Assembly (NCBI GenBank): GCA_050084985.1
Contig: JBITNC010000001.1
Span: 87,978,001 to 88,042,000 of the forward strand
Direction of reading: 5' to 3'
DNA length: 64,000 bases
Source of the DNA: Nageia nagi
Taxonomy: Eukaryota > Pinophyta
Shown here one piece after another: positions 1 through 12,025 of this stretch (position 1 is its first letter; every line of letters begins with the position of its first letter). The position numbers were made by a program, and so were the translations under genes. Under the pieces are notes generated by a model, which was given only the letters and a program-made list of their open reading frames with translations, did no database searches and was not told the DNA's origin.

Positions 1-1037
1 AATATGAGTATGAAAAATGTGGATCTAAATAAGGACACAATTACATAATACCCAGAGCATCACTTTCTATAGAACTAATCATCACTACATTTTCTATAGC
101 TTTTGGAGCAAAAGGTTGTTCTAGTTGATTATTTCTAGGTTGAAATCTTGGTTGATACTAGTTATCATATCTCTTATAATTGAAGCCTTGATTATGCCTC
201 TCTTGTAAAGTGAGATTATTTGTTAGGTCTTAATAATTTTCTCCAACTACCTTATCCTCTCTTCCTCTTGTGAGATAGAATTAGTAATTGTACTTGTAGA
301 TGTAAGAGCTAGTAGTGCTAGCATTTGGCTCTAAGTTATAGGTTTAGGAGGAGGAATAAGTAAAGCTAATACTCTAGGATGAAGAATATGTAATGAAGCC
401 TAGTTTGCAAGTATATTAGAAAATAAAGGAATGATGGATCTAGGCTATATCTTCCCAGAAGATATCAAGGTATGTTCAAGAATTTTAGCTATCTGATAAA
501 CATATGGAAAAGTATCCTCCAATATAACAATCAATACACTAAGGTCTAGGTGGAATGCTTTTTGATAATATACCAAGGCTTGAGAATTTTTTGGCCTAAT
601 ATTTGTTGGAATATATTTTCAAGTTTTCCCAAATATTATATTAAAATCATCTATAGACTCATGGGGATGTATTTTGATAAATACTATGAGGCTCAGAAAG
701 ATGTTATCATCATCATCTTCAGTAAATCTTTTGCTAAGATCTTAACATAATTCTATCCAAGTATTTATGGATTAAGGGGTGAGATTTCTAAACCATTAAA
801 CAAATTTTACTTCAAAAGAATGTGACAACAGTCTCATCATGATAGTTACATTATTGATATAAAAGCTAGGAGCCAAAAGAGATACATATTGATAATGTTC
901 ATTAAGCATTTTTTCTAACTCATTATATTTAGGAAAACTTTAAATGTTGCTTCGAGAATAGCTATAAAATTAGCAAGAACTACTAAGGGATGACTATTAT
1001 TACAAGAAGGAAAATCTATAGGGGTATGTTGAGCCAT
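1..1037 (-). pseudogene. Ty3/Gypsy gag remnant, cut by window edge
   Basis: Read on the minus strand from an ATG at 1037, several frames together give a typical plant Gypsy gag. The start reads MAQHTPIDFPS. Near 770-545 come RFTEDDDDNIFLSL, then HESIDDFNIIFGK, then IPTNIRPKNSQALVYY; this series (RF, E-S-x-x-x-F-N, I-P-x-x-x-R-P, A-L-x-x-Y) is the core of the Retrotrans_gag domain. Near 200-60 the frame turns rich in Q, N and R (for example YQPRFQPRNNQLEQPF), like the linker before a zinc knuckle. Stops and frameshifts occur throughout, so it is dead. The rest of the element would lie left of the window. Confidence 0.7.
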
Positions 1038-1228
1038 ATTTGGACTACTAGTTTAAGGTGAAGGATTTTGCTAGGCATAATCAAATGCGGCTAATAATGG
1101 GTAAGATATTATAAGAATTTATGGAGACAAAGTATGAAAAATCTTTCACATAGTCCTCCTTTAAGGAACTAACAACTCTTGAAATTTAGGCTATCTTAAA
1201 GAATTTTTGGTACTACTTCTAGTAAATC

Positions 1229-1246
1229 TACATTTTAGAGGCGCCA
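1229..1246 (-). other. Possible primer-binding site of the 1-1037 Gypsy remnant
   Basis: On the minus strand TGGCGCC lies about 200 bases upstream of the gag ATG. It matches the first seven bases of the TGGCGCC-type primer-binding sites of many plant Gypsy elements; the following bases do not match well. Placement supports it, the short match does not. Confidence 0.3.
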
Positions 1247-1249
1247 GGG

Positions 1250-3235
1250 TTTGAAATATTGACTAGTTTAAAAGTAGAGTCATCAATAGGGTTAAATAAA
1301 CCATATAATATTTTAAAAATAAGGTGATAGCTTACTAGACATAACTAACAATCCTAATCACACCCATAAAATATGGATTTTTATTCAAGTCCCATCAAAA
1401 TGGACTAATCTATTATTGATCACTATAATGTAACTTTAAGATTTGGGCTGGTGTAATTATTTATTACCTACAATAGTAGGGTCCTTGAAAGAGTAGAAGT
1501 GGTGGAACAGTGCACTAATGGGGGTTTTCTTCTCAATCTCTAGGTTATAGGCTAGTTTTTATCTATGAAAGAGCTCAAAAATAATTAGAATAAGATAAAA
1601 GAGGTAAAGAGTAATTGTAAAGAGATTGAAATCTACACTACAAAAAGTAAACTAAAACTAATTAACCCAACCATTACCATACAAGAAGTAATCCATTGTT
1701 AAGATTAAGAATAGAATAACTATCTCACTCTTGGGATCTCACAATTGCAATACATAACCATAATTTAGAACTTAACTTCATACATAACAATTAGAAATCA
1801 AGATAACAACCACATATTGTAGAGGATAAAATATCATAGTACTACATTATCATATATGAAGATAGAACTTACACTAGGTAACTTTGCTAAAATGTTTGAC
1901 CTCATGGACTTCTAACAATCCACTATTTATACTACCTAATTTATAGAAAGGGTGGTTGTCAACCATTAATAATTATAATTAACTCTTTGGCTAAGAATAG
2001 TGCATTCTTAAATATATACAACATGTATAAAGTAATTTACAATTGTAGCTGATTATACAATATGTTCTTGATTTAGAGGCAAAGCTTAGGGATCTACAAC
2101 CTTTAATATTTGTACTAGTATAGCCATAATCCATCACTTTTTATCTTTGACCATGGTGAATCTATGATTGATCCTACCTTTATAATGTATGGTTCAGCAT
2201 TTTGATAGTACAATCAATCTATCTTCATAGTCAAAGACTACCTAACTTTATGCAACCATTTAATATTTACATTGTAGCTCCTAGTTACGATCATTGTAGG
2301 GATGAAGATAGATATATCATTCAATCTTGAAGTTAAACAACTACTTACCATATGGAAATGAGTTGTAGTTGACACATTGGTAGAGTTCCAAGGGTCACAC
2401 ACTCTTGACTAAGTGGACTTGGGTGTTTCCTTCTTCTTACAATCTTCATTCCTGCTTAGCGGGTCTTGCATTACCTTGGCAAGTTTTGTTGGATATTTGA
2501 GAATTCTTACCACTTGTTGATTTTGCTTAAAGATGTGACATCATCACTTAAAATCAACAAGATCTATTTAATGTGCTTATTGTAATATCTCCCATCATTA
2601 AGATCTTCTATATTACCTGATAATGAAAGGAGTTAAAGTTTGTTGATTTTCATCAAGAAGTATGATGTCACCTTTGGATTTTTACGAGCCCTATTTCACT
2701 TAACTCTAATGAAAAATACCTAATAACAAACTTAACTAGTACTAATGACTATGTATAATAATGCTAAAAAATAATCCTTGAATTAAATAATACTAAAACC
2801 TAAGTGATAGGACTCGAAATAAGGCCCAGACTTGACTCTTAGACACATAAATAGACTATATATAACAACACCTAGTAACAAGACCCGAAAAGGACTCAGT
2901 TGATTTTCCAATATCGACACTCTTTACCCTAAGACTTATACTAATTTCTAGAATACGACTTAATGGACTATGTACAAATAATACCTACCTTGGAATAAAA
3001 TGGCGGTTCTAAGTGACACTTATTTGACTAAGACCCAGTAAAACAAACATGGCTTGAGGAATATACAAGACACTTAATTAAAGACCAAATTTGCACAAAT
3101 ATTTACATATGAAAGAAAAGGGGACTAAGGAATGGGAATTAAAGAAGGTTTTTTATTTTGTAATGAATGAATGAATCTATGAAAGAATAAAGAATATAAA
3201 TAAATTTACCTTTTTTAGAGTGTATTTTTAAAAAA
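1250..3235. other. AT-rich stretch without gene; may hold the LTR of the left Gypsy remnant
   Basis: No coding frame or RNA gene is recognisable. By position, the 5' LTR of the minus-strand Gypsy remnant should start here, but no second copy is inside the window to define its ends. Near 2500-2700 two short related stretches (TTGTTGATTTT followed by a GATGTCA/GATGTGACATCA motif) are repeated. Confidence 0.4.
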
Positions 3236-3239
3236 TAAC

Positions 3240-3335
3240 AATTATTGTGTTAATGCTTTGAATATTTATGGTTAAGAGAGCTTTCAAGTGATCTTGGGAG
3301 ATTTAGATTTTACTCTTTAAGGTTTAAATCCTTCA
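3240..3335 (+). repeat. Truncated 5' LTR (end part) of Copia A
   Basis: This stretch matches the end of the 3' LTR at about 11250-11346: TTAATGCTTTGAATATT, then GGTTAAGAGAG, then GATCTTG, and the terminal GGTTTAAATC. The upstream three quarters of the LTR, including promoter and TG start, are absent; the sequence left of 3240 is unrelated. Confidence 0.7.
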
Positions 3336-3337
3336 TT

Positions 3338-3349
3338 TGATATTAGATC
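3338..3349 (+). other. Degenerate tRNA-Met primer-binding site, Copia A
   Basis: TGATATTAGATC stands two bases after the LTR end. Element C has TGGTATCAGATC at the same place, so the differences are one G-to-A and one C-to-T change. This is the usual initiator-Met tRNA site of plant Copia elements. Confidence 0.6.
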
Positions 3350-6300
3350 TATCTTGAAGGATCCTCTTCACGATTCTTGAAGGTCCATTCCAATCCTTCC
3401 ATCTACTTTGGTGAGGTAAAAGACTAGAAGGTATAATTTTTTCCTTTCTTCTTTCAAGATTATATTTTTTTCATGAGTTACTAACATTGTTTATATGCTA
3501 GTTGCAATTGTTTTGAAGAAATTGTTTCTTACAAATATATTGCTGTTAAATTTTTTTATTAATATTTTATGATAGTTGCAATAATTTTTTAATTGGGAAA
3601 ATTTATTTTACCTAAACTATTTAATAAGTAACAATAATATATTGTTAGTTAATACTTTGCCTATTTTGCAATTTTTTTTTATTGTTTTATGAAAATATTG
3701 CAAATTGTGTTACATATTTGTATTTAATTTACAAAACTAATACACAGTTATTTTTTTTAACTTTTGTTAATATTTTAGTCACACAAGGGAGTTATTAAAG
3801 GTTAATACAATAATGTGTTATCTTGAAGCTTGTTATACCTTAAATTTGCACTTTTTTAATATTAAAAATTTACAATTTTTACACTAATATTTATGTTCCT
3901 AAGAGTTGTAATTTTTTTAAGTTTTTCAACACTACAAAGATGTTGTTAATACAATATAGTTTATTGATTGCAATTTTTTACAAAAAATTGTATATATTTT
4001 ATATACTATGTCTTTCTCTGTATGCAAAAATAAAGAAAGGATGTTTTTATTCTAAAATATAGTATACCTTGTTGAACTAGGTATTTTATATTTTAAAAAA
4101 ATATACATTTGTATATCCTATGTATTTCTTTTGAAACAAAATAAACTTTGCATTTTTTACACTATTTGCTATAACAAAAAAATAATAAAAAATGTATTAA
4201 ATTAGGGTTATTTAAAAAATATTCAATTTACCAATTTAACTATGAAATTACAAAAAAGTAATGATACAAGTGATGACGATGATCTATTCGACCTTAACCT
4301 ATTAAAATTAGAAAATGAAAGATACAATCATGTACTTTACCTATAATGATAATCAAAGGCAATATTCAAGCAAAAGGGGATGAATGATGAACCTTTTCAA
4401 AAATGGAGTCCAAAATCTAGCCTCAACCTAGCAATGGTGCTAGGAACTTAGCGATGGCACTCGGTTACCTTTCTAGTTTAGCCTCACCCTTAGTTTGATG
4501 TTGCCATATTGTCTTTATTTTGTAGAATATCATGTATAGATGGGTAGGAGATAGTAGGAATGCGAAGCTCAGAGTATAACAATTTCTATAATTGATAAGT
4601 GGTATTAAGAAATATCAATCAATAATAATATAAGTAATTTCCACCTATAAAGGATTCATGATTATGCAAGATCACATCATATCTATGACCATGCACACTC
4701 TTCCACCTTTATAGGTAATAGGTAGAGTGATAAGGCTTCTCATTGGGCTTCTCCTTGGGCTTTTTGAGATCTCTTATTAGGGTTTTCAATCATCATACTC
4801 CATAGTCACTTCCCATCTATCACTCAAAGGAAACCCAACTGGCCCTATGCCACCTGCCAACAGTACACCATAGGGGGCATGACATGCATGGGGCCATCAT
4901 TTGCCCACCCTAAACCTTCACACACTCACCACACCTGCACCTTAAACCCTTGGCCCATGATTATGTTATGCAGTGCCCAACTTTGCCCAGCATGGTGCCA
5001 CCTAGTTGCCTCTCCCACACCTTGTTGTGCTTACCCTTGCATGTGCCCTCCCAAGCACACTCCCTCTCCTATCACATGCTCACCTATACCTCCCTTAATA
5101 CACTTGGGTGTGTCTTTCCTATTTGAGATGCTTTTTTATCCAAGGTTCTCTTATTTTACATTTTTAGTTTGATGCATAGTTTCAAGCCTTTTTTCCATCA
5201 TCATGGGGTCTTTTTTCACTCTTCCCTACCCTTTACCCCCTTATTTTGTTGCCTTTGTTAACTTTGGGCTTATATTTAATTTGGAGAGGTTTATATTTTT
5301 CACCATGTAAGCTTCCCTTTTTAATTACAAATAGTCATGAGTGTATTTTTTCCACAATGGCATCTTCCCTTTTTAAGAGCCCTATTTTGTTTCAAGGGGT
5401 TTCCTTTTTCCCATAAATAAGGGGGGTATTATTTTCCTCTACATGCATTTACTTACTTTTTGCAACTATGGATGGCTACATGTTCACTTAAGCTAATTTT
5501 GGCTATGATCTAGTCATTTTTTGGTTCATTAGTATTACTCAAATTTTAAAGCCAAATTGCAACTAAAGGAATCTTTTGCTTGGTGCAATTTTTTGAAGTA
5601 AAAAAGGAGGATTCCTCACCTTCTTTAACAAAAATAATGAAGTTATGTAAAGAGATCCTTTAGGGGTTATGAAAAAACCCATTGTACTCTTAGGTTCATT
5701 CTTGTGGATGATATTTTAAGTACTTTATTTTATTCAATTTTACTTTGTATTTTTGCAAAAATCGCAAATATTGAAAGTACTTTCCCTAAAAGGAACACAT
5801 TTGGATGTTTTATTCCACAACATGACTTTTTTAGAGACCCATTAGGTGAGAAAAAGAAAGACTAGAGCCTTCAGTATGATGATCTAAGTGGTGAGAATTT
5901 TATACTTCTTAATCTCTCCTAAGTCCTTTGTTGGTCTAGACATAACTCCATATAAGTGGACATGTATGTGTGTAGTGATAACACATGTCCACCTATCCAT
6001 TTAGATATTATCTTGATAACCTATGAAAAAAATAAAAACCCTAATTAATATAATAATTTAGCCGATCTAATATACATCACAACTTTGGAAAATAACTAGT
6101 ACTCCTTATGAGATTATATTGCTAACCAAGGCAAACTATTTGAGGATTGGTAGTACCTGGGCTCTGCCTTGTAAGCATCCAGGTGAAGAACTAGTTTCAA
6201 ATAAGAAAAAAACCCTCATATTTACCCACTCTATGATTATATTACTTGGTTATGAAAAAATGTTGGATGAATATATTTTTTAGAGATTGTAACTTTTATG

Positions 6301-6430
6301 CACATGTGAAATTGGTTAACAATTTAAGCATACCTTATATATGAATGCTTAATTCAACATGTATTGTTGATTAATATTAGAATTTTAAAATGATTATATT
6401 GGTTAATACTTTCACATTATTTTGTAACAA
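3350..6430 (+). other. Long noncoding leader of Copia A, with inserted sequence
   Basis: The last 800 bases (from about 5640) are homologous to the leaders of B (from about 31480) and C (from about 56050); a conserved block reads CCTTTAGGGGTTA. The part 4165-4510 belongs to a dispersed repeat listed separately. Between 4540 and 5300 lies an unusually C-rich stretch (4790-5110) without a convincing gene: its 97-codon frame at 4879-5172 shows no family features. Confidence 0.5.
4165..4510 (+). repeat. Dispersed repeat, copy 1
   Basis: This segment is the reverse complement of 37825-38155 with moderate divergence. Shared blocks include CATGTACTTTACCTAT, TCAAAGG, CAAGCAAAAG, CTCAACCTAG, GGTGCTAGGAAC and CCTCACCCT. 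No coding potential. It may be a non-autonomous element or part of a larger repeat family. Confidence 0.6.
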
Positions 6431-9400
6431 ATGGAAGACTCTTTTTCATCCAAGCACATCCTAGATGGTTCCAACTATGGTATTTGGGAATCTAGAATGA
6501 AAGTAGTGCTTCAAGCGTGAAAACTATGGAAAATCATAAGTGAACATCAAATTGCTCCAACAAATGAGAAGGTAATTTAGGCTTACAATACAAAGAATGA
6601 ATTGGTAATTTCTTTTATCTTTCATGTTGTTTTATATGAAGTGTTTCTCATGATTTGTTCTTTAATCTCTGCAAAGGAAGCTTGGAAAAGATTGAAGAAA
6701 ATATAGGTCAACACCAAATTCTCTAGAAGGTTCACACTTTACCAAAAATTATTGCAATCATGTCAAAACAAAAATGAAAGTGAGATAATATACCTAAATA
6801 ATATTATTAACCTTAGGACCCAAATTGTGGGGTATGGTTGCAATTGGATCAATGATGAATTTATGGTGTTTATCATCCTTGAAAGCCTCTCTACTAAATT
6901 CAATCACTTCATGACTATTATTGAAATAAGGTTAGATGATGAAGAAGAGGTGTTCTCCTTGGATAATATTTTAAGACTTATCTTGAAACATAAATAAATA
7001 CTTAGCAAAAAGTTGTTGATTCCCTCTCTTAAGGAGCTTCCTATGGTACTTGGTCCAATGAAGACTCAGTTCAAAAAGAAGTTCAATAACCAAAAGAAGT
7101 CTTCCCATGCTCCAAAAAGGGATTTCAAGAAAGGTGTAAATAAACAACAAAATGGGTATGAAAAGTTAAGAAAATACAAATTTATGTTTGATTGTAATTG
7201 TAATTTTTGTGGCATGTATGGTCATAAGAAATTTGATTACTACAGAAAAAAAAGAGCAAGGTAAAAAAAAAATAAAAAATCAAATAAATTTAATGGCAAG
7301 AAGAAGAACAAGAATTTTGCTTATGTTATGGCTTTTTACTCCAAGTATCATACTTTCTTGAATGATTGAACTATTGAATCTAGGTGCACTAATTACATGT
7401 ATTTTGAAAAGGCTAAGTTTAAAAATTTTTATAAATACAAAAAAGATGCAGTTGTGATAGATGATAATACAATCCTTGAAGTTCAAGGTATTGGGACTAT
7501 GTTATTACAAGAAAAGGTTCTTGAAAATATGCTCTATGTGCCTAAGCTCATAATGAATCTTCTTTTCATGATTGAAGTTCCTAAGAAAGGATACTCTTTC
7601 GAGTTCAACTCACACTCTTGATGCATAAAGATGGGACTTACCATTTTGGTGAAAGGGTCAATGAGAAATGATATGGATCAAGCTTTAATAAAGATGTACC
7701 TTGATATGAATGTTTTTTCTAGAGAAAATCCTAAGCACCATCGATTAGGCCACCTTAACCATAAGAGTATTCAAGTTATGAAAGATCAAGAACTTGTGGA
7801 AGGTTTGCCTATGATATCACCCATAATTGGTCTTTGTGAGAAATGCATCCTAGGTAAGATGAATAGGAAAAAATTTAAAAAAGATAAGGTAATAAGGGAA
7901 ATAAAACTTCTTCTACTTATGTATTTAGATTTGATTGGTCTATTCTGACTAAGTCACTTGGGGGAGCATCTTATATTTTGAACTTCATCAATGACTTCAA
8001 TAGGATGATATTTGTTATTTTCTAGAGAACAAAGATCAAATTTTTGATAGGTTTAAAGATTTCAAAGCCTTGGTTGAAAATTAGTCTGGCTACAAGATTA
8101 AGATGTTGAGATTTAACAATGAGGATGAGTATAATAGTAATGAGTTTAATGATTATTGTACCAAATATGGGATTAAAAGGTAATTTATGATCCCTTATAC
8201 CCTTCAGTAGAATGGTATTACTGAAAGAAAGAATATGACTATTCAAGAAATGGTGAGGTATATATTGAAAAAATTTCCCAATTTCTTATGGGATGAAGAT
8301 ATGAGAACTATGATTTACACTATGAATAGATTTCTTATGAAAAAAATGAAGATAAAAATCCATATGAAGCTTGTAAAGGAAAGAAATTAAACATCTCTCA
8401 CTTTAGATTTTTTGGTTTTGATGCCTATGCTTTTATTGGTCTTGAAAAAAGAAAGATTAATAAGAAATCCAAAAAATACATCTTTGTGAGATATGAAAAT
8501 TAGCATAGAGGCTACAAGCTCTACTCTACTTCTTCTAGAGTAGTGTTCATCTTAAGGGATGTAAAGTTTAATTAACTTCCTAAGGAATCTACTTCTTATA
8601 AGGATTTAGATGATCTTGATGACTCTTTTGTTGCACCTAACCGAATCGATATTAGTTTGGATAAGTCACCTTAAGAGAAAAACTCTCTAATACAAAGAAT
8701 AACAAGAAGTATTACCTTAAATAAATTCTTATTTTTTAAAATTGATAGCAAGAATGAGCCTTCATCTTTTAAGTAAGCTTCGAAGCACAAGTGTTAGACA
8801 GAAGCAATGAAAGTAGAGTATGAGGCTCTAATAAAAAATCAAACATAGGATTTGGCTTCCTATCCTAATGAATAGAATGTGATTAGAAATAAATGAATTT
8901 ATAAGGTCAAATATAATTCAGTTAAGAAAAATAAGAAATATAAGGCAATATTAGTAGCCAAAGGTTTTGCTCATAAATACATGAACCAACTATAGGGTTT
9001 GTTGTGGAAGACAAAGAGTCTTTTATGTGCATATTAAAGAAGTCCTTGTATAGATTTAAGCAAGCACCTAGAGCTTGGTACAAAAATATTTTAGGATACT
9101 TTGAGGATATTAGATTTTTTAAGTTCTTCTTTGACATCGATCTATATATGCTTAATTAAGGGCAAGACTTAGTCTTGATTCTTCTATATGTGGATGAATT
9201 TTGATAACAAGAAATAATGTTGAAATCATCCAAGAGTGCATATCGAAACTCAAGAAAACTTTTGAAATGAATGATCTTAGTCACTTACACTACTACCTTG
9301 GTATGCAAGTATGCTAATAAAAGGATTGTACTTACTTTAGTTAATCCAAATATATCTTATATATATTGAACAAATTTGGAATTAAGGGAGTGCAAACTTA

Positions 9401-10152
9401 CTGCAATCCTAATATCTCTTAGAATCACTTTTTCTATTACCTCCACCTCTCAATTGGTTGATTCTATGGCTTATTGATAATTAATTGATAGTATTATTTA
9501 TTTGACTATTTTTAGACCAAATATTTCCTTTGTAGTAAATCTTATAGTATAATTTATGCAAAAATTGTATGTTGAGCACCTCAATGCTGTTAACCAAATA
9601 TTAAGATATGTTGTGGGAACTAAGGATCTCGCTCTCCAATATTCCAAGTTGCCCTCATTTGTTCTCTCAAGGTTTTTAGATTCTAACTATGGGAAAGATA
9701 GAGATGACCAAAAATCAACCTCTGCTTATGTGTTTAACATTCATTTCGATGTCATCTCTTAGGTTTTCAAAAAGTAGCCTACTATTACTCTCTCCACCAT
9801 AGAAGCAAAATATTGATTCATGTCCATTGTTGCCCAGGAAGTTATTTGGTTGAGAAATATTTTGAAATAAATTAGATACAAGTAAGATTGTCTATCTTAG
9901 ATTTCTTTAGATATTCAATTAGCTATTGCTTTGAAAAAGAACCTTATTTTCCATTAGAACACAAAACATGTTGAAATCCAAACCCATTTTATTAGTGAAA
10001 AGGTTCTGAATGGTATCCTTCAATTGTAATATTGTCCATCAATCCTAAAATCTATTGATTTGTTCACCAAGCCCCTTCCTAAAGCCTAATTTTGCAAACT
10101 TAGGGAATCTCTTAGGTTGGTGAAGTTTCCCTCAAGAGGGAGTGAAGGTTGA
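6431..10152 (+). pseudogene. gag-pol of Copia A, heavily decayed
   Basis: The gag ATG follows GTAACAA, as in B. Gag starts MEDSFSSKHILDGSNYG and ends with a zinc knuckle near 7190-7250 (CNFCGMYGHKKFDYY) whose last cysteine is tyrosine. Then come a protease remnant (near 7370, SRCTNYMY instead of the expected D-S-G), the integrase HHCC region (LGHLNHKSIQVM, CEKCILGKMNR, 7740-7870), the integrase core, RT (KQAPRAWYKNILG near 9060; the expected YVDD motif reads YVDE followed by a stop near 9190) and RNase H (TKPLPKA, 10065-10085). More than twenty stops and several frameshifts break it. Its only likely role now is as silenced repeat DNA. Confidence 0.85.
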
Positions 10153-10905
10153 ATTTCATTTTATGATAATAAATTCATCCCTAGGAGGATTTTTTTCTAT
10201 ATAGTGTTGATCTCTATGTACACCTTTATGGTTAGTTCGCTCTATGTGACGAACTAGTTGTATAATTTTTAAGTAGATGATGTACACTTTAATGGTTAGT
10301 TCACTCTACGTAAGGAACTAGTGGTATATTTTGGCATCTGCTAGCACTATTCAAGTTATCAATAGATGAGAAATTATTATATGCATTTTGGCACTATTTG
10401 GTTATCCATATGTGAAGAACTCATATGTGCTTATGCTCTAGTTTTTTGATATTGATCAACACATATTTTCATACAATAGGTGACTATGAGTATTGACTTG
10501 CAATCTTTGTAATGACTTATAATGCACTATTAATTAGTTTATGTATGGCATTACTTAATTCATTTATCTTATGTTGACATGAATATTTATATGATGCATT
10601 TGACTGATCTTGTTTATGAGTTACTTGTAACATGCATGTTACTTCTTAATATAGGTTACTTACTTCAGGTGGGTAGGCTCATAGAGACTCATCATGTAAA
10701 CTTGTTGAATGAATACTTTGTACATTGAAATCAATTATGTTTAATTATTGTATTATAAACCATTTTGTCAAATGGTAAAGTAGTGAGTCTCAAACTAAGA
10801 TCTTGATTATTTCTTAAAGATGTAATGTTTTTATATCCAATTCTATCTTTATGGAAGAAAACTCTCTCTTACTCTCTATTTTTCACTCTATCCTAATATT
10901 GCATT
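10153..10905 (+). other. 3' noncoding region between pol and LTR, Copia A
   Basis: About 750 bases without coding frame, homologous to the same region in B, C and E. Conserved blocks include GGTGACTATGAGT, GGCTCATAGAGACTCATCATG, and AATGGTAAAGTAGTGAGTCTC. Within it GTTAGTTCGCTCTATGTGACGAACTAG-type units (10230-10325) occur twice in tandem. It starts just after a first polypurine tract (10134-10142) and ends at a second one (10906-10914). Confidence 0.6.
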
Positions 10906-10914
10906 AAGGGGGAG
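10906..10914 (+). other. Polypurine tract, Copia A
   Basis: AAGGGGGAG directly precedes the TG of the 3' LTR, where plus-strand DNA synthesis would be primed. Confidence 0.8.
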
Positions 10915-11346
10915 TGTTGGAATGTATAATGCATTATTGTGTATTAATATATTCTTCCATGTAACCCACTTAACACTTAAATTATCTCTAGATACCTGTA
11001 AGTGTTTAGTGAATATAATATTATGTAACCTTAACCTAATCCTTGGGTATAACGGTGGTTAAAGGGAGTATTTTTTCCTATAAATAGAGGGCCTCCATTC
11101 TTATTTATTCACTTAAGTTTGTAGTGTTATTATGCTTTAAGAATAGTTGTTGTAAGAGAGGCACTTTGTAAATGAGAAAGTTCTTAGTTAGTGTATGTAC
11201 TCTCTTGCATGAGAGGAACCACTTTATATGTGTGTCAAATTTGTGAGATTGATTATTATGTTAATGCTTTGAATATTGATGGTTAAGAGAGATTTTAAGT
11301 GATCTTGAGAGATTAGGATTTTACTCTGTAAGGTTTAAATCTTTCA
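10915..11346 (+). repeat. 3' LTR of Copia A
   Basis: It begins TGTTGGAATGTATAATGC and ends CTTTCA; its end matches the truncated 5' LTR. A TATA box (TATAAATA, 11079-11086) followed by GAGGGCCTCC marks the promoter, a block shared with the LTRs of C and E although the rest has diverged. Length 432 bases. Confidence 0.8.
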
Positions 11347-11514
11347 AGAACCTCTAAAATATCTGCATACTCAAAGTAATCTCCAACAATCTATAAACCT
11401 CAAATGGATGGAATTCTTCAATAATTTAATATATTGATTAAATAAAAGAAAGAAAAAATAAATCAAGTAATTGTTATGTTATCCTGACCTCCAATAAATT
11501 TACATTAGTGGCGT
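11347..11514. other. Short AT-rich spacer
   Basis: Nothing recognisable between the Copia A 3' LTR and the Gypsy integrase fragment. Confidence 0.5.
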
Positions 11515-12025
11515 TTGAGTTGGATCCATTTCTACTTAATGATTTCAAAAATAGATATGAGAGTTATGATGAATTTGGGAGAAAGTATAAAGCAATAGTG
11601 ACATGTGAATTATATAACTTAGTGGAGGAATACCACTTAGAAGAGGGTTTACTATTTAAAGCTAGCAAACTTTATGTTCCTTAAGGGGAGAGTAGGATAC
11701 AATTGATGTGAGAAGCCCACAAGTCTTTATTTCTTAGACATTATAGTATGCACAAGACTATGTTGAATTCACAAAGGTATGTATACTAAATAAATATAAA
11801 AAATGAGGTTGTAAGATTTATTAAGGATTGTACTACATGTAGTATCTTTAGGAAAAGTTATTGAATATTGGGACTATCCCTTACTAGTTCCTAACCAACC
11901 TTGGAAGAGTATCTTTATGGATTTTCTAGATGGTGTGTCGACCACATTGAAAGGGAGTGATTATCTATTTATGATAGTATATATGTTTAACAATATGGAA
12001 ATTCTAATTCCTTGAAAGAAAACTA
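11515..12025 (+). pseudogene. Orphan Ty3/Gypsy integrase fragment
   Basis: One frame reads YKAIVTCELYNLVEEYHLEE, LLFKASKLYVP, EAHKSLFLRHYSMHKTML, a C-x-x-C pair (CTTCSIF), PWKSIFMDFLDGV and LKGSDYLFMIVYMF. These are the N-terminal zinc-binding part and the start of the catalytic core of a Gypsy integrase: H-x-x-H (H-Y-S-M-H), CxxC, then the first catalytic Asp in MDF. Several stops interrupt it. No gag, RT or LTR was found around it, so it is a scrap of an otherwise lost element, unrelated in family to Copia A next door. Confidence 0.75.

Larger units (their letters stand above)
3240..11346 (+). mobile_element. Copia element A: decayed, 5'-truncated LTR retrotransposon
   Basis: A Ty1/Copia-type element with gag, protease, integrase, RT and RNase H in that order. 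The 3' LTR is complete (10915-11346). The 5' LTR survives only as its last ~95 bases (3240-3335), ending like the 3' LTR (AAGGTTTAAATC, then CTTCA or CTTTCA). The internal region is homologous to elements B, C and E. A long leader of about 3 kb precedes gag. Decay is heavier than in C. No target-site duplication could be identified. Confidence 0.75.

Noticed and set aside
550-750. 66-codon plus-strand frame
   Set aside because: Antisense of the Gypsy gag remnant, whose motifs read clearly on the minus strand.
4879-5172. 97-codon frame rich in Cys, Pro and His
   Set aside because: Composition follows the local C-rich DNA; no motif, no start context, and it lies in a retrotransposon leader.
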